Part shown: positions 28,305 through 38,129 of the stretch, in pieces
Position numbering within the stretch: the first letter of the stretch is position 1
Layout of the letters: every line of letters starts with the position of its first letter
Source of the DNA: Gracilaria gracilis
Taxonomy: Eukaryota > Rhodophyta > Florideophyceae > Gracilariales > Gracilariaceae
NCBI GenBank assembly: GCA_030374805.1
Contig: JARGSG010000024.1
Location: 372,001-436,000 of the forward strand
Length of the DNA stretch: 64,000 nt
Direction: 5' to 3'
The notes under the pieces: generated by a model
Databases searched by the model: none
What the model was told of the DNA's origin: nothing
What the model saw: the letters and a program-made list of their open reading frames with translations, nothing else
Made by a program: the position numbers and the translations under genes

Positions 28305-30720
28305 TGCCCCACAACAGAAGATAAGAATCTTCTCCGAGATTATAGGAAGTTCCTTGCTCCAATGAAGCCTGCGGTTCTAGCTAGCCACTCCTAGAGGGAT
28401 CTGATAAAGAGCTCCAGTCGACCACCCAGCCAGGCTTTTGGACCAGAACTGATTCCAGCTGGGTTTGATTTCTAGTCGACGATGCCCACACGGAAGAGAG
28501 AGTGCTCGCATGTTAAAGTTGTTTCACGCCGCCTTTTCAGCCAGGAAGGGCTTGAATAAGAGAGCGAGGTAGCTCTTTGCATAAAAGGCCACGTCGCGTG
28601 GGTTTTTTGCGTTTGCAGGCTGTGTCTGCTTTTTTGTACGTTAGAGTGGGAAAGAATTGTAAGGGATTACGTGGAGTGCATGATGTCATCGGCATTAGGC
28701 ACAAAGTGCATGAAATCTATACGTGTTTGGGTAGGGGAACATCACCTCTCGCTCTCTTTACTAACCCCTTACAGATGAATGGACTTTTCTGTCTGACAAC
28801 AATTGTACAGCAGGTAAGCTGATGCAAAGTATTCTATCCTTTTCAACAAGCTGTTGAACGTAGTGGTAATCCATTCATGCTTCTTCACAGTGGGCAACAG
28901 TTTTCTATTGCAACACTGACGTATATCTTCATACGAAGCTGTCACTCTTTGAGAAGGCGAACCATTTCTGTTGTTCGTGTCTAATCTGGCCTATTACTGA
29001 ATTTTATCTGGCGTGCAAGGGCGGCTACATTTAAGTGCATGTGTGGGAGGCGGAAAGAGAAACTGTAGCATCCACACGAAACTGATTGTAGAGTGCTCAA
29101 GACAGTCTTCTGGCACGCTCAACGAAAACCAATTGCGACAAAGCAGACGTAAAACGATCCCAACACTTTAACTTGAAGTAGCCTTAAATAGAAAACTAGT
29201 TATTCTGACAGTAGAGGGCGATATCCGGGCAAGAGTTGAATCCAAGTTGTATATGTACACTACATTAAAGGAGTATGGTTGATGTTAATAAACATGTGTG
29301 CTGGGCTGATTAGGTTCATCGTTTTGGTACTGCGCTCGCTCCTGTGATCCAAAAACTCAAGACCTGCTCAAGACAATAGTGAGATGGCATTCGTACCTGT
29401 TCGATTTTCTCAGGAGCGACAATTTGCCGAGCACAAACATTACCCTAGAATGAACGAAATGTTCTCTAAGCATCGGCAGGAGTTGTGTTTGTGTTTTGTA
29501 ATGAAGTCGAGTGAGACAACCGCCGTGAACACAAAAACGTCGTGGTGGATGATAGTTCTGAAGCAATTGTGGTCACAACCTCATTGCTCAGGTCTCGAAG
29601 CCATGGCAGTCCAACGGAAATTTTGACAAGGTGTATCTCTCAAAACAAGGCCTATTGGGATTCTCGTATCGACAAGAGCGGGGCAAGCTTCTTCGGGAAC
29701 TAACAGATACACCTGAACCTCATGTTGAGCCTTGAGGGATGCAGGTACGATGAAGCGAATTACAAAAGAGCACAGGAGGCGTACGTTAGTCTAGTTTTTA
29801 AGTTGACTTGATATCCGATGTGCTCCTGAGACAAGAACGGGGGTTGTGCTTGATTCAAGCAACTAACGCTCCAGACACAAAGCGAAAGGGTTGAGCGAAA
29901 GTATGGCGGGGGAGGGGGAGTTGAGGGCGGTTGAAGGCTCTCTCAAAGAGTCTCAAAGAGTCTCAAAGAGACGCTTCAATCGCTCTTTGCTCCCACCATA
30001 CTTTCGCACAACCCTTTGCGCGGGGTTCATGTTGCTCACCTCGCCTGACGTGCCGGGTATGTTACGAAGGTAAGCGTGTAGTCTCTCGCACTTGAAGTAC
30101 CCTGTATTGTCCGAGAAAAGGTTATTCAAACACGCGATTATTCCATCGATATGATACAACAAAACGCTGCTGGGAACGACAAGCCTCCGTTCCTGACAAA
30201 GCCTACGTAGATATCGCCACTGCCAAGTTCTGCCATAATTCCAAAATCGTGCGCACCCGCACACAATCCATGAATCGGCGCCTTTGACAGCGCCGTAGAC
30301 GCAACGCGCAGCGCCAATCGAATGCTTCCCGCGCCCGTCAGCACTGGTCTACGTATCGACGCTGCCGCGTGCCAAGGGCTTGTTAACAAGCACTGGACCT
30401 CAAGTCCGCGTTTTCTTACCGTTGAGAGTCTTTCACCGTGGCTACGTTGTTTCAGTGGCCGCGCAGTGTTCTGCATCATGTACCTGACTTGTCCTGGGCA
30501 AGATGCTACGTTACCGTCGCCGCTAGCGAAACGTGCACCTTGTTCATGCTTTGTGAAGCTTTTTCCATCCCATGCGCTGGTCGTCACCACTGCTTGTCGT
30601 GCAGGCCGCGTCGATACATCGCTACATATTGGCTGCACTACCGCGAAGAACTGTCTGTCTGTAGGAACGCGGCTTCGTTTGTGTTTGTTCCAGTGCAGCG
30701 TGAAGTGAAGGAAGGACCCG
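28305..30720. other. Gene-poor region
   Basis: About 2.4 kb without a supportable gene. Short frames at 28577-28822 and 29384-29626 lack homology signals or composition typical of the neighbouring genes. A 203-codon minus-strand frame (30138-30749) overlaps the start of the next gene and is uncertain. The notable structure is the fold-back element at 29880-30022. Confidence 0.5.
29880..30022. repeat. Fold-back (snap-back) element with about 55-bp arms
   Basis: The left arm (29882-29938) is mirrored, with few mismatches and one gap of about seven bases, by the right arm (29971-30021). Matching blocks include AAAGGGTTG(A/T)GCGAAAGTATGG and G(A/C)G(A/G)TTGAAG. The loop carries three exact copies of a 10-bp unit TCTCAAAGAG (29941-29970). 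A transcript would fold into one long hairpin. It could be a MITE, a small-RNA precursor or a fold-back DNA transposon relic. Confidence 0.75.
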
Positions 30721-32727
30721 ATGGTCGCGCAGAAAGATTCCAGCAACAATGTCGGCGAACCAAGAGCGTACCTACGCCATGGCGCGTCGACTTTGACAAT
30801 ACTTAAGCCTCCGCCTCATGCAAACTTTTCTCACCGCCAACGACTGCAGCGTTCCCCCAAGGCGCTTCTACAACGAAAAGCTCTAGTCCAAACCAACATG
30901 TGCAATGTGCAACGCCATCGTGGGATAGGGGAGCGAAGTATAGCAAACGCGACGAATGACACGAATAGCCACCCCTGTTACGATATGACAACTTCGCCGT
31001 CTTCAGCACCACTTCACACGCTTCAGCCGCCTTTCAACTCTGCGGAAACTTTGGCCAAGCTTATGATACTGACGGCATCGAACGATGTTTCATGCGAGTA
31101 TTTGTTGCGATTCACACGGACGCGTCTACGTTTCGACTCCATGCTGTATGACCTGCGCCCAGAATTTCGAACAAGGCTGTGGCTCGCTGGAGATGAAGTC
31201 AGAGGTCAAATCTTGTGTGCTACCCGCAAGTTTCTTGATGGAGTTGGGGAACAGATCGCAGCGAACGAAGTATACAAGACCCTGTGCAATATCGGTGATC
31301 CAGTATGCCAATTCCTTTGCTGCTCAATGCTTTTTGTGGACTGTGTAAGAGACCCTTTCTTCACAGCATTGGATCTTGACAAACTAATCAACGTTATTTC
31401 TCCACAGTCACTCCCTTTTGTCACAAGAATTATCAGCTTCATTACACCCCCGGTGCAGTCTTTCTCAATGTCACCGGTGTGCGAACAGTTTTTCCCTGCA
31501 ACAGTTGATTCATTGACAGCTATGCTTCGCGCCACTGCTAGATCCATTCGTCAACTGACTGTTTACCTACCGGATGACCAGATGGTGGAAGTTTTGCAAA
31601 ATGCGGCGTTTCCTCTAGCAGCGTTAGAGGAGCTCTGTGTCAAGGTGCGAGGTGAACGCATCCGCGAGTACAACCAGCCTGAAGCCACCAAGGCTATCCA
31701 CGGGTTATTCGAACGAGTAAGCTCCATGTGCCCGAAGCTTCGGAGCATTTCACTCCAGAATGCTGGTGTTGGTAGCGCACCATTTGTCAACATCGAACGG
31801 CTTCCCGCTTCTGTGGATCATATCGTGAGCGTTAGAGACGTTGATCTTCTGCAGAGCTTTGTTTGCTGTGTCGGGTTGAGGACGATTACAATCCAGGTAG
31901 CCAATATAGACTTTCAGAAGTTTGTTCTCTTCGAGCGCGGAGGCGGATTCCAACAGCTGGAGCGCGTGAACTTGGTGAACTGCGTGTTCGAACCGTCGAA
32001 CGCGAACGCCAAACTTGATCACATATCACCACGATTGAGAAAATGCATTCGCACCATAGCCAATGATCCATTAGATACGGTTCCATACTTTCCAGTGGAG
32101 GGATTACCTTTGCTGATTGGAGATCTGCCCTTCCTCGAAGTTTTGGATCTGAACTTGAACACCGAAGCCGATTACTATATATGCGAAACGCTTGGGTATG
32201 TAGTGGAGAGTCTGCCCTTTTTGAAGTCATTCAGCTTGCAAGTTTTGGAGACCAGACTGCATAACGAAAATGTGGAGAACTTCAAGGGGCTGTTCCGGTG
32301 CTTGATGAAGAGTAAGTGTGCCATGGAGCATTTGAGAATGGCGAACATGTGGGTGAGCACGGATGTGCTTCATCCATTCCTCGAGCGGAAGGGAGCCTCC
32401 TTGAAGACGCTTGATGTGAAGGTGCATAGCGGATGTTGTCCCGATGAAGAAACAGGGTTGGTGTTGAGCGGGATGGATGTGGTTGAAGTGTTACGGAAGT
32501 TGTCAAGATGTTGCCCAAAGATAGCCAATGTGTGCATCGGAGAGAAGCAGCAGTTGCAAAGAGTGCTGACGGCGAAAGGGGGTTGGTTTGATCGAGGTAT
32601 TTTGCGGTCGCAAGGCGATGGAGTGAACAGAATTTGGGAAGACCTGGTGTTACGGTTCGACAGAGTTAAGGCCAGTTGCGAAGCTTACCAGGACGCGATG
32701 CGCGATGTGTTGAAGGGGAGCGGGTGA
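30721..32727 (+). CDS. Leucine-rich-repeat-like protein, function unknown
   Basis: An open frame of 668 residues. In-frame ATGs at 30721, 30898 and 30985 are all possible. The one at 30985 (MTTSPSSAPLHTL) may be the true start, because the residues before it look like translated leader. The body has repeated leucine-rich strand-turn units such as LPFLEVLDLNLN, LRTITIQVANIDFQ, LERVNLVNCVF, PKLRSISLQNAGV and ASLKTLDVKVH, about 25-30 residues apart. This is the style of F-box/LRR substrate receptors, though no F-box is evident. Cysteine pairs are common (FLCCSML, SRCCPK, SGCCPDE). A copy of its last codons plus 3' flank lies about 540 bp downstream (see the repeat at 33236-33610). Confidence 0.65.
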   Translation: MVAQKDSSNNVGEPRAYLRHGASTLTILKPPPHANFSHRQRLQRSPKALLQRKALVQTNMCNVQRHRGIGERSIANATNDTNSHPCYDMTTSPSSAPLHTLQPPFNSAETLAKLMILTASNDVSCEYLLRFTRTRLRFDSMLYDLRPEFRTRLWLAGDEVRGQILCATRKFLDGVGEQIAANEVYKTLCNIGDPVCQFLCCSMLFVDCVRDPFFTALDLDKLINVISPQSLPFVTRIISFITPPVQSFSMSPVCEQFFPATVDSLTAMLRATARSIRQLTVYLPDDQMVEVLQNAAFPLAALEELCVKVRGERIREYNQPEATKAIHGLFERVSSMCPKLRSISLQNAGVGSAPFVNIERLPASVDHIVSVRDVDLLQSFVCCVGLRTITIQVANIDFQKFVLFERGGGFQQLERVNLVNCVFEPSNANAKLDHISPRLRKCIRTIANDPLDTVPYFPVEGLPLLIGDLPFLEVLDLNLNTEADYYICETLGYVVESLPFLKSFSLQVLETRLHNENVENFKGLFRCLMKSKCAMEHLRMANMWVSTDVLHPFLERKGASLKTLDVKVHSGCCPDEETGLVLSGMDVVEVLRKLSRCCPKIANVCIGEKQQLQRVLTAKGGWFDRGILRSQGDGVNRIWEDLVLRFDRVKASCEAYQDAMRDVLKGSG

Positions 32728-33030
32728 AGCTGGGATAGAAGTTGGTTAAACATGTGAGCGTTTATTGATGTTACACTTGTGCTGTAGGCGGTTGCAGGCG
32801 GTTGGAGAAGGGGGAGCGTAGACGGAGGGCGGCTAGTAGGGATGGGGATGAGCGGTACGTAGGTGGATGACGAAGATGGGGACGGTGGTGAGAAGTTGAG
32901 CGTTGTGTCGAGGTGATGGAGGAAGATTACGTAGTGGCGATGCGCTCTATGGACGGGGATTCGACGAGGGCGATGATGATGTGGCAGTGCTGAGTGCGGT
33001 GGACGTGACGCGAAGACTGCCGGGCAGTGC
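32698..33030. repeat. Segmental duplication, copy 1 (3' end of the LRR-like gene plus flank)
   Basis: From the last ten codons of the LRR-like gene onward, the sequence matches 33236-33570 almost base for base in many blocks (for example GAGCGGTACGTAGGTGG and GTGGCGATGCGCTCTATGG). It contains about two CGGTTGCAGG-type units. The copy ends before a nine-base repeat ACGGAGTCG (about three copies near 33078-33105). Confidence 0.9.
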
Positions 33031-33646
33031 CGATATAATACGCCTGCTTACAGTAATTTTGCAACAGTAAACCAAGGACGGAGTCGACGGAGTCGACGGA
33101 GTCGATAACGTACCCAAACATGGGTCAAGTTCTAATTATTTTATTGAAAAGTTTTACTTTGCATTGAAACTTTGAAGTAATAAGCCAAGACCAAAAAACC
33201 TTGAAAAAGGTAAGTGAATTGCTACACGAGACAGTGCGCGATGTGTTGGTGGAGAGCAAGGGAAGCCGGCACAGAAGTTGGTTGAACACATGAGCGTTTA
33301 TTGGTGTTGCACTTGTGTTGCAGGCAGTTGCAAGCGGTTGCAGGCGGTTGCAAGCGGTTGCAGGCGGTTGGTGAAGGGGGGGAGTGTAGACTGAGGGCGG
33401 CTAGTAGTGGTGGGGATGAGCGGTACGTAGGTGGGTGACGAAGATGGGGACGGTGGTGAGAAGTTGAGCGTTGTGTCGAGGTGATGGAGGAAGGTTACGT
33501 AGTGGCGATGCGCTCTATGGACGGGGATTTGACGAGGGCGATGATGATGTGGCAGTGCTGGGCCTGGGTGGGTGGGACGCGGCGAAGGCTGTCGATAAAA
33601 CGGGCAGTCTTACAGCGATTATAGGGGCGGCAAAAAAAGACAAGGC
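32728..33646. other. Convergent intergenic region made mostly of a tandem duplication
   Basis: The region between the LRR-like and DHHC stops is filled by the two duplicated copies with about 200 bp of unrelated AT-rich sequence between them. No independent gene is supported. The small frames at 33471-33758 are shadows. Confidence 0.6.
33236..33610. repeat. Segmental duplication, copy 2, with expanded 10-bp minisatellite
   Basis: This copy starts with codons reading LHETVRDVLVES, homologous to YQDAMRDVLKGS at the end of the LRR-like gene, and continues through the same 3' flank. The (C/A)GGCGGTTGCA-type minisatellite at about 33319-33373 has about five units here against two in copy 1. Divergence is modest, so the duplication is fairly young. 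Confidence 0.9.
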
Positions 33647-34450
33647 TCAACTTTTTGTCTTGGCGGGGGGACATCTCGATTGTGGGACAGGAATGAGCCA
33701 TAGTAATGGGTTCCAACCAAGTAGGTGGCGCAGGTTTTGCATGCGGCGCGCGTTGTAACACACGACTGGCTTGTGTTCGGACAAGAGCAGATGCTCAAGC
33801 GCTGTGCGATTGTGCAGCATGAGCCACACGTTCCAGACGAACAGCAGGCTCGCTGCGCCGCATGTAACCATAGAAGCCGATAATGAAACTGGAGACACAA
33901 AGGCCACGAACATGACGGTGGTGGAATGCAATCGAGTGGGCGCATTGAGGATGAATCGCACGTGAAGTAAGGCGGTGGTGAGCGAGGCGCCAACCGAATA
34001 TAACAGGAACTGCAGGAAGTACTTGGCATTAAACAAGCCAATACAAGTAGCGAGCCACGCGCAATGGTGATCGTAGCGAAGCACACAGCGCTGACACACG
34101 GAGCAATGATGCACGCGTGCATTCTTCACCACATTACACGGCGCGCACAGCGGCGGCGGCTGCTCGGCGTCCGGCTGCACGTGAGGCGGCGCGCACGGAT
34201 GAAGCAGATCCGGTCGTTGTGCGGCCCATTGCTGCGCCGATCCGGGCGGCGTGAGGTGCGTGCTGAGATACGTGAGCAGCACCAGCAGCACAAGAGCTAC
34301 GTACAGCGGCAGCACGAACGCAGGCGGCGGGTGATGCGGCGTGAGCGTGAGCGTCTTGAGCGTTGCGCCGGCCAGCAGCAGCGTGAAGGAGATGACCAGC
34401 GGCGGGAAGATGCGCCGCTCCGCGCGGTGCGACATGCACAGCGCATCCAT
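33647..34450 (-). CDS. DHHC-type protein S-acyltransferase (palmitoyltransferase)
   Basis: A 267-residue membrane protein with four predicted transmembrane helices (about 14-34, 45-65, 145-165 and 178-205). The cysteine-rich domain lies between helices 2 and 3: CAPCNVVKNARVHHCSVCQR, then CVLRYDHHCAWLATCIG, with DHHC at 127-130. The downstream NRTALEHLL fits the TTxE motif. Two positions normally conserved after DHHC are changed: the usual DHHCPWLNNC is DHHCAWLATC. The zinc-binding Cys/His and the catalytic Cys130 are intact, so activity is expected. These enzymes transfer palmitate to cysteines of membrane proteins at the Golgi, ER or plasma membrane. It is compact, with almost no cytosolic tails. 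Confidence 0.9.
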   Translation of the reverse strand: MDALCMSHRAERRIFPPLVISFTLLLAGATLKTLTLTPHHPPPAFVLPLYVALVLLVLLTYLSTHLTPPGSAQQWAAQRPDLLHPCAPPHVQPDAEQPPPLCAPCNVVKNARVHHCSVCQRCVLRYDHHCAWLATCIGLFNAKYFLQFLLYSVGASLTTALLHVRFILNAPTRLHSTTVMFVAFVSPVSLSASMVTCGAASLLFVWNVWLMLHNRTALEHLLLSEHKPVVCYNARRMQNLRHLLGWNPLLWLIPVPQSRCPPAKTKS

Positions 34451-35528
34451 ATGCTATCTAAGATAGATATCTACCACATGCACCTTGTCCACCAAGGTGG
34501 TGGTGGTGGTGGTGGTGGTGGTGGTGGTGCGTCAAGGCGCCCGCCAAGCCAATCAAGGCGCCTGCCAAGCCAAGCTTGCAGCTCAAGATTGCTGCTGCTG
34601 CTGCTGCTGCTGATGTGGGCATGACTCATCGGCAGCGCGCCAGCTGGACACGCGTGCCGGCTGTAACGGCGCCGTGCTGTAAAGGTAGAGACAAGGCACA
34701 ACCAAGTGCAGCAGTGAGCTCAGAAGGCGGACGACGCGAGACGAGCGGCGCGCCATGCGACTGCGGCGCCAACAAACGCGTGTAATGGAGCGCATTCCAC
34801 TCCTCCGCTCCGCCGTCGCCGCCAGCGCGCCGCGCGCCGCTGTAAAGTTATGACGGCGCGCGTGTGCGGCGCCATTTGAGGGCGCGCCCGCGCCGCTTGC
34901 TGCACATGATGCGCATGTGAAGTTACGTGCGGCGCACGTCGTGCGCGCGTCTGGGAATGCTGCCGCAACAGCCGCCGCTCAGCGCCGCTAAAAGCGCCGA
35001 TGCGCGCACGCGCGCTGGCGCCGCGCGTCGTCGGGCCGGCCGTCCGCGCGGCGTCTTGGCTTGTGTTCACTCTCGCGGTGTGCTCTCCTCCCCGCCGCCG
35101 CCGCCGCCGCTGCCGCAGCCGCCGTGCCCCGACTGACGCGCCTGTCTGCCCGCCTTCACCTCCGCCGTTGCTGCTCGTGTGCCACGCTTCCTGCCCGCCT
35201 TTGCTTGTGCCTGTGTGCGCCGGCGCTTCGTTTGGCCCTCGCCGTTGTTGCGTTTCAGGCTGTTTCTCTAGTACAACCGCTTGCCTCGAAGCATGAGCCT
35301 TCTAATCTCCACATTTGTGCGCAACGTATTCCAACTGACTGTCACAACATTCCCTTTCGCACCACCCGGTGTAATCGTTCTGCCTCACATCTCTGCGCCC
35401 TCTGTCCGCCAACCCAACAAAACTGCCCTCACCGTGCGCGCCGAGCCCAATTTGTTGCTCTGCGCCCTCCAATTCCCGTCGCCTCAGACGGAGTCGTTGC
35501 CGCATTGCCTCCCTCTTCTGTCGGCCTC
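34451..35528. promoter_or_regulatory. Divergent GC-rich region, DHHC / PA14-TIG protein
   Basis: About 1.1 kb with several simple repeats near the DHHC end, then a strongly GCGC-rich island (34740-35060) with GGCGCGCC sites and a CACATG-ATGCG-CATGTG dyad at 34903-34919. A (CCG)n-rich tract is at about 35089-35115. A frame runs open from 35061 without an ATG and is probably leader of the secreted protein. Confidence 0.5.
34496..34612. repeat. GGT and CTG microsatellites with a 21-bp duplication
   Basis: (GGT)n runs from about 34496 to 34529. It is followed by two near-identical 21-bp units beginning TCAAGGCGCC (about 34532-34574), and (GCT)n at about 34590-34612. All lie just upstream of the DHHC start. 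Confidence 0.9.
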
Positions 35529-38129
35529 ATGGTGACGCGCTCCCAGTCCCTCGCGCTTCTTTTACTCGCGGCTGTCGTCGCCGCTGCGTCTGCCGCCTCG
35601 CCCTCCGACAATAATGGAGGCTTTGACCATCGCGCTCACGCCGTTCCGGGCGGTCCGTACCAAATCCCCGACCATGACTCGGACGGCTCTGCAACCGTCA
35701 AGCTCAACGGCGAGCTCTCTCACAGCCATTACTTCAACCCCAGCACCGGCGCCACGGGCAAGGTCGTCAAGTACTTCTGGTCCGTTGGCAACAAGGTTGT
35801 GTGCAAAGCCATGATTTGCAACCTCAAATTCCCCCGTGGTACAACTCGCGTCGAATTGCGCGTCGTGGATAATACTGGCGATTCCGCTACCGCGAGCACT
35901 ACTGTCAACGTTTACGAGGGAGCAAAGCCCAAGCTTAGGTATTGGTTCTACCCGGGTCGCGGCTGGATTGCAGACAATGTCAATGCCGGCCAGCCAAAGT
36001 ATTCCATGACCGAGCCTGTTCTCAACATGCACTCGCCGGGAATGTTCCCCGCCTTTCTCAAGCGCAGGTTCTCTATGCGTGTGCTTGGTAACATCAACAC
36101 GTACAAGCAGGGCAACTACCGTTTTCGACTCAAGTGCATCGGCGGATCCTGCACCATGTGGATTGGCAGAACCATGGTACTCGTCGGCAAAGACAAGGAA
36201 ATCATTTCCAAGCCCATGATGTTCTCAAGGGGTAACAAGAAGCTTCATGTAGTGTATAGACGCCCTAATGCTAACGCGCCCAAGCCTAGACTCGTCCTCT
36301 CATGGCAAGTTCCAGGCAGAAAGGGTTGGTCTGTCATTCCGCGCAGGTACTTCTCGCACAACCCAGCCGCGCTCAAGCCCGTTGTGCGCTCGGTTCATCC
36401 AGGAAGGGCTGAGGTTGGTAGTGTCATCACTGTTGTTGGAAGCAGTTTCATCAACGTCAAGTCAGTTCAAATTGGCAAGCACAATTGTGCTGGGCCTACT
36501 GGAAAGAATCAGTTCTCTGTCAGATGCGTCGTCCCTGGTATCACTGGCACCTACCAGGTGTTCGTGAGGACTACTAGGGGCGTATCCAACTCCATGCCGC
36601 TTACAATCACTGTTGGCTCATTCGGAAGCAAGTTCGGTTCTGAGGGCAACGGTGTCGGTCCGGTCGGCTACTTCCAACCTGTGCGTTTCAGGAACGATTT
36701 CCTGAAGAGGAACGGCAAGGTGTTCAATATTCCTCAACTCACTGCGATTACTCTTGGTCCGGACAACCAGTACTACATTGGAAGCCTTGGTGGCTTTGTC
36801 CATGTGGTGAAGACCGACCTTAGCAATAACGTGAAGGGATACTGTAAGTCTGAAAAGGTGGGCAAGTCCAGAAGCGTGCTCGGCGTTGCGTTCAATCCAG
36901 CAGAGAACAGGCAAATCAGGCTCTATGCTTCCACGAGTGTGTTATACTGGGGCACTAAGAAGCTTCTTCCGTTCACAAGAGGCTGGCATAATGGTGAGGT
37001 TATTGCGATGCAAAAGACGAAGAAGAGCTGTCTCTCGCGCGTCAAGACCGTCGTTAGCGGCCTGCCGGTTTCCAACTATGACCATTCTGTGAACGGTATT
37101 TCTTTCGATATGGGTGGAAACTTGCTTATTTCTATTGGTGGTGGCACCAATGCTGGTGTGAGCAAGAAGGGAGACCCGCTAGGTGGTGTTCCAGATTCAC
37201 CGTTGTCAGGTGCTATTCTATGGGCTCCGGTGTTGAAGAAGAATTTCAACGGTAGGGTTGCGTACAATCAGTACTTTGATCCTGGAAGAGCAAACAAGGT
37301 TCGCGGCGATGTTCACGTTCATTCGGCGGGTCTGAGAAACTCGTTCTGCAACGTGGCACATTCCAATGGTCACATTTACGCTACCGATAACGGTGCGAAC
37401 GCCAAGTTCGGCGCTCGCAGTACTGGTTGCAGAAGCGAAGGGGGTATCGCCACTGAACCTGATACTCTGAAGAAGCTGAAGAGAGGAGGATTCTTTGGAT
37501 ACTCCAACCGGAACCGTGGCCGATACGACAAGCGACAATGCAGGCACCGATCGCCACATCTGAATGAAGGCGGGTACGACAAGCCTATAGCCAGGATGGA
37601 GTCTAGTACCACCGGCCTACTCGAGTATACTGCAAACACTTTTGGTGCGCAGCTGAGAGGAGATTTGCTGGCTACCAAGTTTGCAGTGTCTGGAAACGGA
37701 AAAGTGTACAGGATTCAATTGAAGCGCGATGGTACTGTGAAATCTATGTTCAATCTCGCTTTCCACTCTGGTCTTTCGGCGGCAATGTCACCGGCTGGTG
37801 GTTTGGTGATGCCAAGAGTGTATCAAGGAAAGATTGCTGTGTTGATTGCGAAGGAGAAGAACCCTGGTCGCATGGTGGTGACCAGTGTGAACCCCTTCCG
37901 CGGCCCCAAGCGCGGAGGTGGCAGGATCACGATCACGGGATGGAACCTTACACCTCCTCTGACGATCACAGTGGGTGGAAAGGCGTGCAAGAACGTGGGA
38001 GAGTATAGGGGAGGGCGAAGCGTGAGCTGCACGGTTCCCAGGGGCAGTGGGCGAGCGGCGGTGGTGGTGAAACGCTTTGGCAAGCAATCGAAGAGCTTTG
38101 GATATGAATATGTGTACATGAATGTGTGA
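35529..38129 (+). CDS. Secreted multidomain protein: PKD-like, PA14, TIG, beta-propeller, TIG
   Basis: An 866-residue protein from ATG 35529, chosen because a clear signal peptide follows (MVTRSQSLALLLLAAVVAAASA). Order: a PKD-like beta-sandwich (about 35-118, DSDGSATVKLNGELS, KYFWSVGNKVV, TASTTVNVYEG); a PA14-type domain (about 122-275, WFYPGRGWIADN, GNYRFRLKCIGGSCTMWIG, RPRLVLSWQVPG-like); an IPT/TIG domain (about 282-362, PVVRSVHPGRAEVGSVITVV); and a beta-propeller resembling soluble quinoprotein glucose/sorbosone dehydrogenases (about 397-775, TAITLGPDNQYYIGSLGG, SVLGVAFNP, HVHSAGLRNSF). A second TIG domain closes it (about 782-866). No membrane anchor is seen. The parts suggest an extracellular carbohydrate-binding or matrix protein. 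Whether the propeller is an enzyme is unknown. Confidence 0.85.
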   Translation: MVTRSQSLALLLLAAVVAAASAASPSDNNGGFDHRAHAVPGGPYQIPDHDSDGSATVKLNGELSHSHYFNPSTGATGKVVKYFWSVGNKVVCKAMICNLKFPRGTTRVELRVVDNTGDSATASTTVNVYEGAKPKLRYWFYPGRGWIADNVNAGQPKYSMTEPVLNMHSPGMFPAFLKRRFSMRVLGNINTYKQGNYRFRLKCIGGSCTMWIGRTMVLVGKDKEIISKPMMFSRGNKKLHVVYRRPNANAPKPRLVLSWQVPGRKGWSVIPRRYFSHNPAALKPVVRSVHPGRAEVGSVITVVGSSFINVKSVQIGKHNCAGPTGKNQFSVRCVVPGITGTYQVFVRTTRGVSNSMPLTITVGSFGSKFGSEGNGVGPVGYFQPVRFRNDFLKRNGKVFNIPQLTAITLGPDNQYYIGSLGGFVHVVKTDLSNNVKGYCKSEKVGKSRSVLGVAFNPAENRQIRLYASTSVLYWGTKKLLPFTRGWHNGEVIAMQKTKKSCLSRVKTVVSGLPVSNYDHSVNGISFDMGGNLLISIGGGTNAGVSKKGDPLGGVPDSPLSGAILWAPVLKKNFNGRVAYNQYFDPGRANKVRGDVHVHSAGLRNSFCNVAHSNGHIYATDNGANAKFGARSTGCRSEGGIATEPDTLKKLKRGGFFGYSNRNRGRYDKRQCRHRSPHLNEGGYDKPIARMESSTTGLLEYTANTFGAQLRGDLLATKFAVSGNGKVYRIQLKRDGTVKSMFNLAFHSGLSAAMSPAGGLVMPRVYQGKIAVLIAKEKNPGRMVVTSVNPFRGPKRGGGRITITGWNLTPPLTITVGGKACKNVGEYRGGRSVSCTVPRGSGRAAVVVKRFGKQSKSFGYEYVYMNV

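Noticed and set aside
30138-30749. Minus-strand 203-codon frame with a faint enoyl-CoA-hydratase-like segment (KAPIHGLCAGAHDFG)
   Set aside because: The resemblance is confined to a few residues, no oxyanion-hole or flanking motifs follow, and it overlaps the start of the LRR-like gene. A chance open frame is more likely.
35061-35528. 156-residue extension before the PA14/TIG protein
   Set aside because: There is no ATG at its head, and a textbook signal peptide begins at 35529.
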